The position numbers and the translations under genes were made by a program. A stretch of 17,329 bases of DNA from an uncultured Haloferula sp. (GTDB taxonomy: Bacteria > Verrucomicrobiota > Verrucomicrobiae > Verrucomicrobiales > Akkermansiaceae), in assembly GCA_946885645.1 (NCBI GenBank), contig CAMPGU010000058.1, positions 1 to 17,329 of the forward strand, written 5' to 3'. The notes under the pieces are model-generated. The model was given only the letters and a program-made list of their open reading frames with translations. It had not been told where the DNA came from and made no database searches. Positions within the stretch are counted from its first letter, which is position 1. Each line of letters starts with the position of its first letter. This document shows positions 7,095 through 15,306 of this stretch, piece after piece.

Positions 7095-7123
7095 TTGTCC
7101 AAGGACGGCCCCGGAGCTATGAT
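7095..7123 (+). promoter_or_regulatory. Candidate promoter for the paralog pair at 7169-8655
   Basis: TTGTCC (7095-7100), a 17-nt spacer and TATGAT (7118-7123, 5 of 6 matches to the -10 consensus) lie upstream of the ATG at 7169. The predicted start is near 7130. AAAGGG (7158-7163) sits about 5 nt before that ATG and could serve as a ribosome binding site. The 165-nt stretch 7004-7168 therefore appears to be a divergent promoter region. Confidence 0.55.
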
Positions 7124-7168
7124 TCCGAATCCCGTTGACCCGCCGCGACCCGGCAGAAAGGGTGATTC

Positions 7169-7906
7169 ATGGGCGGAAAGCGGCCAACCGATCTTCTCTT
7201 GGCGGGAGGGGCACTCTTGTTTGGCCTCATCGTTTACCGATGGACCTTATCGACAAGCTTGGAGGCCGGGCCCGTGCCCGCCAACGGGACATCTCCATAT
7301 GGGCCGGAAGTCGCGGCGGGGCCGGAGCCGGATCGGGACAGCTTGCGCACGGCCCGGGAGAAAGCCGGAGCAGGAGAAATTCTGGGCGGACCGATGTTTC
7401 AGCCCTACAGAGGCGATGGACGGCTCAATCCGTATCTCTTGGAACTCGCGGGGATTCCCGCTTCCCGCCTGGAGGAAATGGAGGCGCTGCTGGACGGGAT
7501 CCGCGAACACCTTTCCGCGGAGCTGGATGCCCGGCGCAAGCTTCTGCCCCAGGAACCCGGCCAAGAGGGGGTAGTGGCATTCACGGTTCCTGCCGATCCG
7601 GAAGCGGCGCGAACCATACGCGAGGACTTCGAGGCACAGGTCCGCTCAAAATTCGGGAAAGCCGCCGCGAGGATTTATGTGCCCCAGGTGGCGGATAGAG
7701 AGGATTTTGCCGGTTGGGGGAAGTTTGATCTCGAGATCCGCTTCTACGTGCAGGAGGGCTACGGAGGGATGAGTAGAGTGGCCGAGTATAAGGCGACCGA
7801 TCCGGCCACCGGCAAGCGGATGCTCCAAGGAGGAACCAGTGAGGATGATTCTTTCCGGGTCATGTTCGGTTCCGCATTCAGCGACGTAAAACCGGGGGAA
7901 CCATGA
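7169..7906 (+). CDS. Membrane-anchored protein of unknown function (paralog A)
   Basis: A 245-residue protein I do not recognise. One hydrophobic segment at about 8-24 (after GGKRPTD) predicts an N-terminal membrane anchor with the rest outside the cytoplasm. A low-complexity Pro/Gly/Glu linker (32-75) leads to a helical stretch (about 98-125, LEEMEALLDGIREHLSAEL) and a folded C-terminal part (about 134-240) rich in aromatic and charged beta-like segments. The C-terminal signature D-x2-TG-x5-G-x6-S-x-R-x2-FG (Asp211 to Gly234) recurs at the same spacing in the next gene, together with a similar anchor-linker-helix order, so the two are probably paralogs. The stop overlaps the next start by ATGA, indicating coupled translation. 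No catalytic motif is apparent; envelope function is inferred only from the anchor. Confidence 0.7.
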   Translation: MGGKRPTDLLLAGGALLFGLIVYRWTLSTSLEAGPVPANGTSPYGPEVAAGPEPDRDSLRTAREKAGAGEILGGPMFQPYRGDGRLNPYLLELAGIPASRLEEMEALLDGIREHLSAELDARRKLLPQEPGQEGVVAFTVPADPEAARTIREDFEAQVRSKFGKAAARIYVPQVADREDFAGWGKFDLEIRFYVQEGYGGMSRVAEYKATDPATGKRMLQGGTSEDDSFRVMFGSAFSDVKPGEP

Positions 7907-8655
7907 ACTGGAAAACGATTCTGATTTGCTATCCGCTGGCGGGAATTTGCGGCTTCCTGCTGGCAAGATTGGAGTCCCGCCGGCCTCGCGAAACCGTCGC
8001 AAAGCCAGTGGCGGCCAAATCCGACCGGCGCGAGCCGACCGGGGCTGGCAGGGCTGCCCCCAATCGTCCCGGAGGCGATGAATGGAGCCGTCTTCTTTGG
8101 GAGAGCGGAATGCACAAGTCCGGGGACGAGCCGGTCCCGACGTATTATCTCTTGGGAAACGACGGGGAGATATCCGAAGAAAAGCTGGGGCCGGCCTCGC
8201 TCTCTCCCGAGCAAGAAAGCCACATCCTCGCCGCCTTGCGCGAATCCCGGGAAGCGATGCTGAAGATTTTTGCCGAAAACGTGAAACGCGACCCGAGGCA
8301 GCCCAAGGGAACGGAGGGTGAGATCTGGTATGTGATTCCCCACGATCTGCAGCGGGGTCAAGCGGTGTTCGGCCGCCTAGAGCGGGATTTCGTCGAGGCT
8401 TGCGGAAAGGAAAAGGCGGTCGAACTCGCGAGGGCGCTCAATCCCGTAATGCATTACGGCTATTTCGGCCGTCAGGACATTTACGTGAAGTGGCGCCAAC
8501 AACCGGTTAACGGGCAGTTGCAGTGGGTGGGCCACTGGAATTGTTACGACGGGCCTACCGGCCAGGAAGTCGTTGGAGGCGTGATCACGTCGGAACAGAG
8601 CCTGAGGCACCGCTTCGGAGATGTCATTCCGTGGCCGGAGGAAGAAACGAAGTGA
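7903..8655 (+). CDS. Membrane-anchored protein of unknown function (paralog B)
   Basis: A 250-residue protein I do not recognise. It has a hydrophobic anchor at about 4-21, a charged Arg/Pro/Gly linker (22-60), an amphipathic helix (about 101-126, PEQESHILAALRESREAM), then a C-terminal region (about 140-242) with YVIPHDL, the D-x2-TG-x5-G-x6-S-x-R-x2-FG signature (Asp216 to Gly239) and several Trp/Tyr residues (W142, W197, W208, W212). It shares anchor, linker, helix and signature with the gene before it, with which it overlaps by 4 nt, so a dimeric or two-part complex in the envelope is plausible but unproven. Two cysteines near the anchor (9 and 16) are not in a lipobox, and Cys214 is isolated. 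purU follows on the same strand after 61 nt; that neighbourhood may be accidental. Confidence 0.7.
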   Translation: MNWKTILICYPLAGICGFLLARLESRRPRETVAKPVAAKSDRREPTGAGRAAPNRPGGDEWSRLLWESGMHKSGDEPVPTYYLLGNDGEISEEKLGPASLSPEQESHILAALRESREAMLKIFAENVKRDPRQPKGTEGEIWYVIPHDLQRGQAVFGRLERDFVEACGKEKAVELARALNPVMHYGYFGRQDIYVKWRQQPVNGQLQWVGHWNCYDGPTGQEVVGGVITSEQSLRHRFGDVIPWPEEETK

Positions 8656-8716
8656 GCAGCGAGTGCCGCGGCGCTGTCTTGCCATTTGGGCATAGGGCGG
8701 TCTGAATCCGGGCCGC

Positions 8717-9577
8717 ATGGCCCGTCCCGGATTGATCCTCAAGCTGAGCTGCCCCGACCAAGCGGGGATCGTCGCGAAGATCGCCAGCTACGTGGCCGGT
8801 CACCGGGGGAACCTGATCGAATTCGCCCAATTCACGGACAAGCTCGCGCTGCGCTTTTTCGCGCGACTGGAGATTGAAACCGGGGAACTGGATGTGGACC
8901 CGGAGGACTTCATCGAAGGCTTCGGAACCCTCGGGCGCTCCATGAGAGCACAGTGGCACTTCCGCCGCCTGCCCTACAAGATGCGCACTGCGGTACTGGT
9001 GACGAAGACGGACCACTGCCTGAATGAGATCCTGTGGCGGGCCGAGATCGGCGAGATGCCGGTGGAAATCACCTCGATCATCGGAAACCGCGACACCTGC
9101 CGGTCGATCGCGGAACGGGCGGGGATTCCCTTTCATCTCGTCGAAATGGATGGCGATGTGAAGGCCGGGGGCTTCGCCCGCATCCGCCGGATCCTGGCGG
9201 AAGAGAACGTGGAGTTGGCGGTGCTCGCCCGCTTCATGCAGATCATCCCGGATGATTTTTGCCGGGATTTCGCCGGTCGCCTCATCAATATCCACCACAG
9301 CTTCCTGCCCGCTTTCATCGGGGCGAATCCTTACAAGCAGGCCTACGCGCGCGGGGTGAAGCTGATCGGTGCCACCTGCCACTACGTCACGGCCGATCTG
9401 GATGCCGGGCCGATCATCGAGCAGGAAGTCGAGCGCGTGCAGCACTTCCACGCGCCCCAGGACCTCGTGAGGCTCGGGCGGAATTGCGAGCGGATCGCCC
9501 TAGCGAAAGGCATCCGCTATCATGTCCACGACCGCACGATCATCGACGGCCACCGCGCGATCGTGTTTCCCGATTAG
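8717..9577 (+). CDS. purU: Formyltetrahydrofolate deformylase
   Basis: Cytosolic enzyme that hydrolyses 10-formyltetrahydrofolate to formate and tetrahydrofolate, balancing the one-carbon pool and supplying formate for PurT-type purine synthesis. The 286-residue product has the family layout: an ACT regulatory domain (about 5-80, LSCPDQAGIVAKI) and a formyltransferase fold (about 90-286). The catalytic triad of the PurN/PurU fold is present as Asn191 and His193 in INIHHSFLPAF (190-200) and Asp229 in DLDAGPII (227-234). The KTDHCLNEIL segment (97-106) is typical of PurU rather than PurN. The ATG at 8717 gives a normal N-terminus directly into the ACT domain; there is no Shine-Dalgarno sequence. 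It ends 9 nt from the convergent exoprotein gene with no obvious hairpin between them. Confidence 0.96.
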   Translation: MARPGLILKLSCPDQAGIVAKIASYVAGHRGNLIEFAQFTDKLALRFFARLEIETGELDVDPEDFIEGFGTLGRSMRAQWHFRRLPYKMRTAVLVTKTDHCLNEILWRAEIGEMPVEITSIIGNRDTCRSIAERAGIPFHLVEMDGDVKAGGFARIRRILAEENVELAVLARFMQIIPDDFCRDFAGRLINIHHSFLPAFIGANPYKQAYARGVKLIGATCHYVTADLDAGPIIEQEVERVQHFHAPQDLVRLGRNCERIALAKGIRYHVHDRTIIDGHRAIVFPD

Positions 9578-9586
9578 GTTCCGGCC

Positions 9587-12500
9587 TCAGGGCTCCTCCA
9601 GGCTCACCGAGATCCGGAAGAACTCCTTCGCTTCATCCGGGAGCAGAGAGCGGTAGGTGGAAGTTTGCGTGCCGTCGCCGTGATCGATCGACCCGACAAA
9701 CACAAGGCGATCCCCGCCCGACTCCCAGGCTCCCAGTCCGGTTGAGCCTTCAACCACGACTTCCAGGTCCGCCGTGGCCACGATGTGGCGGAACGAGACC
9801 TCGCCGAAAGTGTCCGCCCGCTTCGCCTCGTAGAGCATCGGCCGGTCCGGGGATACCGGGTTCATGCCGAAGAAGTGCTCCAGCAGCGTGTTGAAGCCAT
9901 CGTGGTCGAAATCGGCGGAGGGTCCGCTCAGAAGTTCGTCCTCAAGCTGGGCCGGGGTGAAATGTTCCTCCCGGTAGGCGTCGAAGGCTGTCAGCACGGT
10001 GACGGGGATGGAGGGGCTCGTGGCGGTCTCACCCACGGCATCGATCACTGTCGCCGTGAGCGAATGGCTCCCCGCAGGAGCGTCCGCCCATTCAAACGTG
10101 TAGGGAGGTGTGGTGACGGTCCCCAACAGCGACGAACCGTTCCGGAATTCCACTCCGACCAAGGCCTCGCCGGTTGCTTGCACTTCGAGACTCAGGGTCG
10201 CGCCGCGTTGGACGCGTGCTCCGGGAGCGGGGGAGGTAAATGTCACCGCGGGCGGCGAGTTCACCGCCCAGGTCACGGCTTTCTCCAGCAGATGCCAGGC
10301 GTGGTCCGCGGCGAGTTCGCCGCCGATGTCCTCGAAGAAAAAGCCGAGCCGGCGCGCCGGGGCTGCGAGCCCGATCATTACATCGCCCTGCTCGTAGGCG
10401 AAGATCGTCGCCTTCGCGGCGTCGCCCGGCACCGTGGCCACCTTCACGGCACCCGCGGAAGGAAGCCCCCAGCACATGTTTCCCCCCGGAGCGTACACCG
10501 CCAGAGTCCCGCTGTGCCCCGCCGCGAGCGGGTGCTCCGGCGCGGTGATCTGGATGGAGGTCTGCCCGGTGATCGCATTGTGATCCGTCGCAAGGTTGGC
10601 CGTCATGCCCAGGTCGTCGAAGATCGCATGTTCCCAGCAGATCAGGGGGATGGCGACGTTGCGGAATTTCGCCGCCACCTGCCCCGATGTCACCGTGGAG
10701 GAGACGATGATCAGCGCCTTACCGTCGGCACTGGCGGTCGTGCTCGCGGAGTCCGTGATGAAATCGACCGCAAACCCCAGCCCCGCCAACCGATCGGCAA
10801 CAGCGAGCTCGGAGGCGTTCGGATTCGTCGATTCGGCGACCACGAAAAGCACCCGCTCGGGCAGCACCGGCAGGGCGATATCCGGAGTCGCGGTGAGACG
10901 GTCGAGGGTGACAGGGTAGTCGGCCACGATATCCAAAAGGGTCCACGCCGTGCCATTGGCGCTACCTTCGAGCATCCAGCTCACCGGATCGCGCTCGATG
11001 TGATCGTTGGCGGTGGTGAGGCCGTAGCCGTCCACCGTCACGGGCGCGGGGTAGGTGAGCACGAGTGCTCCTTTGTTGTGATCATTCCACTTGGTCGCCG
11101 TATCGTTATCCAGGGCCATCGGAGCTTCCTCTCCGGCCACGCCGTCCCGTCCGGGATTGGTCGCCGCGGCACCCTCCACCGGAGCACCGTTCCGGAAGAG
11201 ATCGAACTCCGCAAGCTGCACGCTGTTCGAGGTTGCATCGTCCCGCAAGCCGGTCGGCGTGAAACGGAAGTAGCGGTAGGTGGCTGGCGTCCGCTCCCGG
11301 ACCTCCACCCGGCGCGTGGCGCTGGTGCTTCCTACGCCGTTGCCCGCCGTGAGCGTGTAGATTTGGGTGGCGGAAGGGGAAATCTCCAAGGTTCCCGTTG
11401 CGGAGACCACGCCGGGAGCGGGCGTGAGCACCGCGTTCTGCGCTCCGTCCGTCTGCCAGCGAAGCGTTGTCGATTGGCCCGGCTCGAGAAGCGGATTGTC
11501 CGCGGTGAAGGCGAGAATCCTGGGCGCTTGTTCGTTCACCGCCGAAAAGGGCCCCGCGGCCGTTTTGCGAGCGGTCGGCGTCGCGTGATCGGTCTGGGAA
11601 TCGAGCAAGTGCCAGACCAGCCCGTCGTCGCTGCCCTCCAGAGTCCAGCTCACCGGATCGCGATCGGCAACATCGTTGGCGGTGGTGAAGCCGTAGGCGT
11701 CGATCTGCATTGCGTCGCCGAAATCGAAGACCACGGCACCCTTGTTGTAGTCGAGCCACTTGGTGTCCACGCTGCGATCTACCAGGTTCGCGGGAGGCTC
11801 GTTGGCCGGATTATTGCCGCCAGGGTTGCTAACAAAAGGGACGGCGTCCGGAATGACTGAAAGGCCCTCCCGCAAGAACTCGAACTCCGCGAGCTGCACG
11901 CTGTTCACCACGGCACCGTTGCGCAGCTTCGTCGGAGTGAAGCGGTAGTAGCGGTGGTTCACCGCCGGGGGTTCCACGCCCGCCGCGATGTAGCTGCTGC
12001 GGCGGGTCAGCACCACGCCATTGGCACCGGTGACCGAGAGCGAGACGCTGTAGAGCCCGGCGCTCGTGTAGGTGTGGACCGGATTTTGGGAGGAGGACAC
12101 ATTGCCATCGCCGAAGTCCCATGACCAGGCGGTCGCGCCCGGGACCTCAGACGTATCGGCGAAGCTCACCTCCAAAGGCAATTCGCCGGAAGTGACATCC
12201 GCCTGGAAGCGGGCGAAGCCGGTGAATCGGACGCGCAGGACGTTCGCCCCGCCATCGGTTGGCCCGCTGCTGTCGGTGTCCCGGTAGAGATCGGTGAAAT
12301 AGAGGCCATCCGGGCCGGCTGCGATCCCGCAGGCGGTGGCCCGGCCGCTGCCATTGTATTCGACCAGCGTTTGCGGTGTGCCGACCAGTGTGCCGGTCCC
12401 GTCGAGCTGGAATTCCTCGATCCGTTTCCCGAGCCCCTGAGGGCCGGAAGCATAGGTCGGTCCGCTGAGGGTGACGTAGGCGCGTCCCATTTTCCCGGCG

Positions 12501-14230
12501 GGAAACGCCGAGCCGGAGAAAGTTTCCGGCTGGATGAAGCAGAGGTTCACCGGTCCCGTCGAGGGCTCCCAGTTATAGAGCGCATTGATGGACATGTCTG
12601 CATTCGCGCCAGCCCAGCCGTAGCTGGTTCCGCCGGTCACCTTTGCGAAGCGGTCACGGCTGGGGCCGTTTTCCACCTCGTAGTGCTGGCCGTCCGCCGC
12701 CCGCCACGCACCGCCGAAGGGATTCCGGAAGCCGTACGCCCACACGTAGTCGCGGGCATTGATGCCGTTGCCGGCGTTGTAAAACGGGTTGTCGGAGGGG
12801 GCGCTGCCGTCCAGGTTGACCCGCAGGATCTTGCCGCGGTACTGATCGAGATTGAGCGCGGTGCCCGCGTCGAAGCCGTCACCGTTGTGGAGGTAAAGCT
12901 TGTCGTCGGGACCGATCGTGAGGTTCGAGCAGAAATGCGACTGCCCCTGGGCCTCGGGCGCCATGTCCAGCAGCACGGTCTGGGTGGCTGCGGTCAGGCC
13001 GCCGTCGGTGCTGGTGAATTTCACCAGGCGAGGATTGTTACCGGTGCCGGCGTTGCTCCGCAGCATCGTCACGTAAACGTCGCCGGTCGCCGGGTGCACG
13101 GCCAAGCCCCCCAGACCCTGCTCTCCCGATCCGGGAAAGGCCCCGCTGGGAGTGTAGTTCAGGAGGTTGTCCGCATAGGTGGAGACCGTGCCGTCGCGGC
13201 GGACGACCTTGATCGTGCCGTAGAGTTCGGTCACGTAATAGAGCGGGTCTTCCGGGTCGGGGCCGGGATTCGGGATGAAGACGACATTCACCGGCATGCG
13301 GAAGCCGCTTGCCACGACTTCGACCACGTAGCCGGGTTGACGGGCCGCCCAAGGCACCGCCGAGCCGCGGGCGAGATTCGAGAAAGAGGGGGAGGTGTCC
13401 GCGAGCGAGCCGTGGTAGGTGCTACCGTTTAAAGATACCCAGAGCACCATCGTCTGACCGGCACCCAGGCTGAAGGAGGGCAGATAGACGGTATGCGGGG
13501 TCGCGAGATTGTCGGAGAAAACCAGCGTGGTCGGCGGCAGGGCAAAGGAGCCCGAGCCGGAATTCAGAAGAATCTTGAACGCATGGTCATGATCGCCCGC
13601 CGCCGGGTTGATGATCGTGTTCGTCACCCCGTCGTTGCCGCGGATTTCCAGAAGATCGAAGTCCCCGTCCTCGCTCGTCAGCCGGAGGGAGGGGGGTGTC
13701 GCGCCCGCGGGGAGAATCACCGGCTGATTGGTGGCGCTCCGCCAGAGCGGTACGGGAGTATCGAGGACATCCAGCAGGAGGATCGGGAAAATGGCGCTCG
13801 GCGAGCCGGTGCGGAAGGGCCGCTGGCTCCAAGGACTGTATTCCGTCGCGGGATCGCTACTGTTGTCCCGGTGCCGGACCCGGAAAAGATAATCGGTGTC
13901 GAAAAGGAGATCCACCCGCCCGGCGTGGGAATTTTCGAACACCCCGTCCCCGAGGTGAGTGTGAAAGCTCTCCACCCCTGTCATACCCAGCGAGTGCCAG
14001 ACCCGTTGGGAGGGCGAGACGGACCAGATTTCGAAATCCGTACCGCGGAACTCCCCGTCGGCCCCGGCGTCGGCGTCGTCGAAAGGATGGGTTTCCAAGT
14101 GGACGTCGGCCGGATTGACAATCTGCCCATCCACGCCCGGCTCATTGATGAAAGGCGCGGCGGGCGGGGAATTCGCAAGAAGGGGCGAAGTCGCGAAGAG
14201 CAATATGGCGAGGGTTTTCTTCAAGAACAT
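9587..14230 (-). CDS. Secreted multidomain PQQ-dependent sugar dehydrogenase-like protein
   Basis: Large exported protein (1547 residues) combining a glucose/sorbosone-dehydrogenase propeller with adhesion-type modules. A signal peptide (1-20, FLKKTLAILLFATSPLLA) is followed by beta-rich regions resembling Fn3-type folds (about 50-290). The six-bladed propeller is at about 300-672: His432 in SHFCSNLTIGPDDKLYL is the expected catalytic His, with NGDGFDAG (449-456), RGKILRVN (465-472), YGFRNPFGG (499-507) and SYGWAG (536-541). Then come a PKD domain (about 675-750, WSWDFGDGN), two homologous discoidin-like modules (about 758-880 and 984-1102) separated by an Ig-like domain, a ThuA/glutaminase-like Rossmann region (about 1124-1322), a second Ig-like domain (about 1327-1412) and a tail with DFDHDGFNTLLE (1440-1451). 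The start is the ATG at 14230, which has GGAG 7 nt upstream; the upstream GTG at 14260 lacks this. Substrate and true PQQ use are unproven. Confidence 0.85.
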   Translation of the reverse strand: MFLKKTLAILLFATSPLLANSPPAAPFINEPGVDGQIVNPADVHLETHPFDDADAGADGEFRGTDFEIWSVSPSQRVWHSLGMTGVESFHTHLGDGVFENSHAGRVDLLFDTDYLFRVRHRDNSSDPATEYSPWSQRPFRTGSPSAIFPILLLDVLDTPVPLWRSATNQPVILPAGATPPSLRLTSEDGDFDLLEIRGNDGVTNTIINPAAGDHDHAFKILLNSGSGSFALPPTTLVFSDNLATPHTVYLPSFSLGAGQTMVLWVSLNGSTYHGSLADTSPSFSNLARGSAVPWAARQPGYVVEVVASGFRMPVNVVFIPNPGPDPEDPLYYVTELYGTIKVVRRDGTVSTYADNLLNYTPSGAFPGSGEQGLGGLAVHPATGDVYVTMLRSNAGTGNNPRLVKFTSTDGGLTAATQTVLLDMAPEAQGQSHFCSNLTIGPDDKLYLHNGDGFDAGTALNLDQYRGKILRVNLDGSAPSDNPFYNAGNGINARDYVWAYGFRNPFGGAWRAADGQHYEVENGPSRDRFAKVTGGTSYGWAGANADMSINALYNWEPSTGPVNLCFIQPETFSGSAFPAGKMGRAYVTLSGPTYASGPQGLGKRIEEFQLDGTGTLVGTPQTLVEYNGSGRATACGIAAGPDGLYFTDLYRDTDSSGPTDGGANVLRVRFTGFARFQADVTSGELPLEVSFADTSEVPGATAWSWDFGDGNVSSSQNPVHTYTSAGLYSVSLSVTGANGVVLTRRSSYIAAGVEPPAVNHRYYRFTPTKLRNGAVVNSVQLAEFEFLREGLSVIPDAVPFVSNPGGNNPANEPPANLVDRSVDTKWLDYNKGAVVFDFGDAMQIDAYGFTTANDVADRDPVSWTLEGSDDGLVWHLLDSQTDHATPTARKTAAGPFSAVNEQAPRILAFTADNPLLEPGQSTTLRWQTDGAQNAVLTPAPGVVSATGTLEISPSATQIYTLTAGNGVGSTSATRRVEVRERTPATYRYFRFTPTGLRDDATSNSVQLAEFDLFRNGAPVEGAAATNPGRDGVAGEEAPMALDNDTATKWNDHNKGALVLTYPAPVTVDGYGLTTANDHIERDPVSWMLEGSANGTAWTLLDIVADYPVTLDRLTATPDIALPVLPERVLFVVAESTNPNASELAVADRLAGLGFAVDFITDSASTTASADGKALIIVSSTVTSGQVAAKFRNVAIPLICWEHAIFDDLGMTANLATDHNAITGQTSIQITAPEHPLAAGHSGTLAVYAPGGNMCWGLPSAGAVKVATVPGDAAKATIFAYEQGDVMIGLAAPARRLGFFFEDIGGELAADHAWHLLEKAVTWAVNSPPAVTFTSPAPGARVQRGATLSLEVQATGEALVGVEFRNGSSLLGTVTTPPYTFEWADAPAGSHSLTATVIDAVGETATSPSIPVTVLTAFDAYREEHFTPAQLEDELLSGPSADFDHDGFNTLLEHFFGMNPVSPDRPMLYEAKRADTFGEVSFRHIVATADLEVVVEGSTGLGAWESGGDRLVFVGSIDHGDGTQTSTYRSLLPDEAKEFFRISVSLEEP
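10931..11953 (-). repeat. Duplicated discoidin-like module inside the exoprotein gene
   Basis: Two segments, 11597-11953 and 10931-11278, encode the same module of about 120 residues. Both start YRYFRFTPT or HRYYRFTPT, contain SVQLAEF, TKW-x-D-x-NKGA and TTAND-x3-RDPVSW-x-LEGS, and end in W-x-LLD. Long stretches of identical DNA remain, for example around 10975-11040 versus 11647-11700 (CCAGCTCACCGGATCGCG in both). This points to a fairly recent internal duplication. An unrelated Ig-like domain lies between the copies. Confidence 0.85.
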
Positions 14231-14314
14231 GAGAAATCTCCGGTACAGGGGGAAGGGCACGGTAACTACTGCCGTTCAGACACTCATGGTTTAGTCCGGC
14301 GGGAAATTGACGCC

Positions 14315-14343
14315 TTGTTTGGAACGCCCCGGACAAGTCTAGT
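14315..14343 (+). promoter_or_regulatory. Candidate promoter for the 298-residue protein
   Basis: TTGTTT (14315-14320), a 17-nt spacer and TCTAGT (14338-14343, 4 of 6 matches). The predicted start lies within a few bases of the ATG at 14350, so the mRNA would be nearly leaderless. Hexamer quality is moderate. Confidence 0.4.
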
Positions 14344-14349
14344 GGAGCA

Positions 14350-15246
14350 ATGCACGAGCTGTGGTCGCAGTACCTCGATCGTCTCAGGGAGGCGCCGGAT
14401 GCCGCTTTGGAGTGGGGCCGATCCGGCGTGGCTTTCCTGAAGTCTTCGGTCGGATCGCTTCCGTTTTTCGCGGCCACTTCGGCCGACACCGCGCCGGGAA
14501 ATCCGGAGCGGGATGAGACCCACTATTTCCTCGTGCCGGATCCCTGCGAGGCGGGAGGATTCACACTCGCGGAGCGCCGGCGCTTGCCGGAGGGGACGGG
14601 AGCCGTGAATTCCTTGCCAAAGGTGAGGATTTTCCACGTCCACGATCCGGCCGCTGTCGCTCTTTTGGAAGATCGTCTTGCGGGGAAGCTATCGGCAAAG
14701 AGGCAGCGTCCGTCCGGCCTGGAGGACGATCTCGCGGCGCGTCTGGAACAATTGGGAGAGGAGATCGACCGGCAAAGCCACTGGGTGACCGGCGGACTCA
14801 TCTTGGTCGGCGGGGTGGTCGCGGTCGCCAATCCTGTGATGGGAATCGGGATCGCTGCGCATGCGCTGCTTCCCGGGCTGGGGGCGAAACTGGCGAAATT
14901 CGGCTTCGGAGCCACCGCCGACACCTTGAAGCGGGCCGGCGGTTCGTGGAGGGCGAACTCGGCCCGAAAAGAGGCCGCTTCGGAGGTGAAGCAGATGAAG
15001 GCGGAACTCCTTGTTGATCCCGTCCTGACATTTCTCGACCGTATGGTGGCGAGCGGTCTCGCGGACACTCCTGACCTCGCCGAAATGGACCATCTTCCGG
15101 AATGGTGGCTCAACCGGGATCAACGGATGACGATGGAGGTGGCCGCGGGAATCTGGCGGCCGAAGGGACCGTGGGGCGAGTGGTCCCGAGATGTGCGCCA
15201 GAGACTTGAGATCTTTGACGAGAGCAAGCCCCGCCCGGCAGACTGA
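14350..15246 (+). CDS. Protein of unknown function with central hydrophobic region
   Basis: A 298-residue protein that I do not recognise. The N-terminal third (1-115) is soluble-looking, with a tryptophan-containing start (MHELWSQYLDRLREAP) and an YFLVPDP segment (59-65). A charged helix (about 122-143, LEDDLAARLEQLGEEIDRQ) precedes a Gly/Ala/Val-rich hydrophobic stretch at about 146-185 that could insert in or lie on a membrane. The C-terminal third (200-298) is helical and basic-to-acidic, with a Trp-rich end (W252, W253, W269, W275, W278). There is no signal peptide, so the termini are probably cytoplasmic. It is transcribed divergently from the exoprotein gene across a 119-nt region and ends at a strong bidirectional terminator. 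The glycine-rich hairpin-like stretch suggests a membrane-perturbing or peripheral role, but this is speculation. Confidence 0.65.
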   Translation: MHELWSQYLDRLREAPDAALEWGRSGVAFLKSSVGSLPFFAATSADTAPGNPERDETHYFLVPDPCEAGGFTLAERRRLPEGTGAVNSLPKVRIFHVHDPAAVALLEDRLAGKLSAKRQRPSGLEDDLAARLEQLGEEIDRQSHWVTGGLILVGGVVAVANPVMGIGIAAHALLPGLGAKLAKFGFGATADTLKRAGGSWRANSARKEAASEVKQMKAELLVDPVLTFLDRMVASGLADTPDLAEMDHLPEWWLNRDQRMTMEVAAGIWRPKGPWGEWSRDVRQRLEIFDESKPRPAD

Positions 15247-15251
15247 AAAAC

Positions 15252-15290
15252 AAAAAACGCCGCCCGGCACTGGACCGGGCGGCGTTTTGA
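15252..15290. terminator. Strong bidirectional intrinsic terminator
   Basis: AAAACGCCGCCCGG (15254-15267) and its exact complement (15275-15288) form a perfect 14-bp stem with a 7-nt loop. On the plus strand the stem ends in TTTT; on the minus strand it ends in T6 (15257-15252) followed by G and T5 (15250-15246). It sits between the convergent 298-residue gene and rplT and should end both transcripts; the minus-strand U-tract is the better one. Confidence 0.9.
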
Positions 15291-15306
15291 ATCGGTTCGC
15301 GGATCT

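Noticed and set aside
9578..9586. Terminator between convergent purU and the exoprotein gene
   Set aside because: Only 9 nt separate the stops and no convincing hairpin with a T-tract is present there.
9785..11860. Open frame of 691 codons on the plus strand, antisense to the exoprotein gene
   Set aside because: It is a shadow of GC-rich coding sequence: the translation is Arg/Gly/His-rich without domains, while the opposite strand carries clear modules in order.
14231..14260. GTG start adding 10 residues to the exoprotein
   Set aside because: The ATG at 14230 has GGAG at ideal spacing and begins directly with a clean signal peptide; the upstream GGAG would otherwise be buried in coding sequence.
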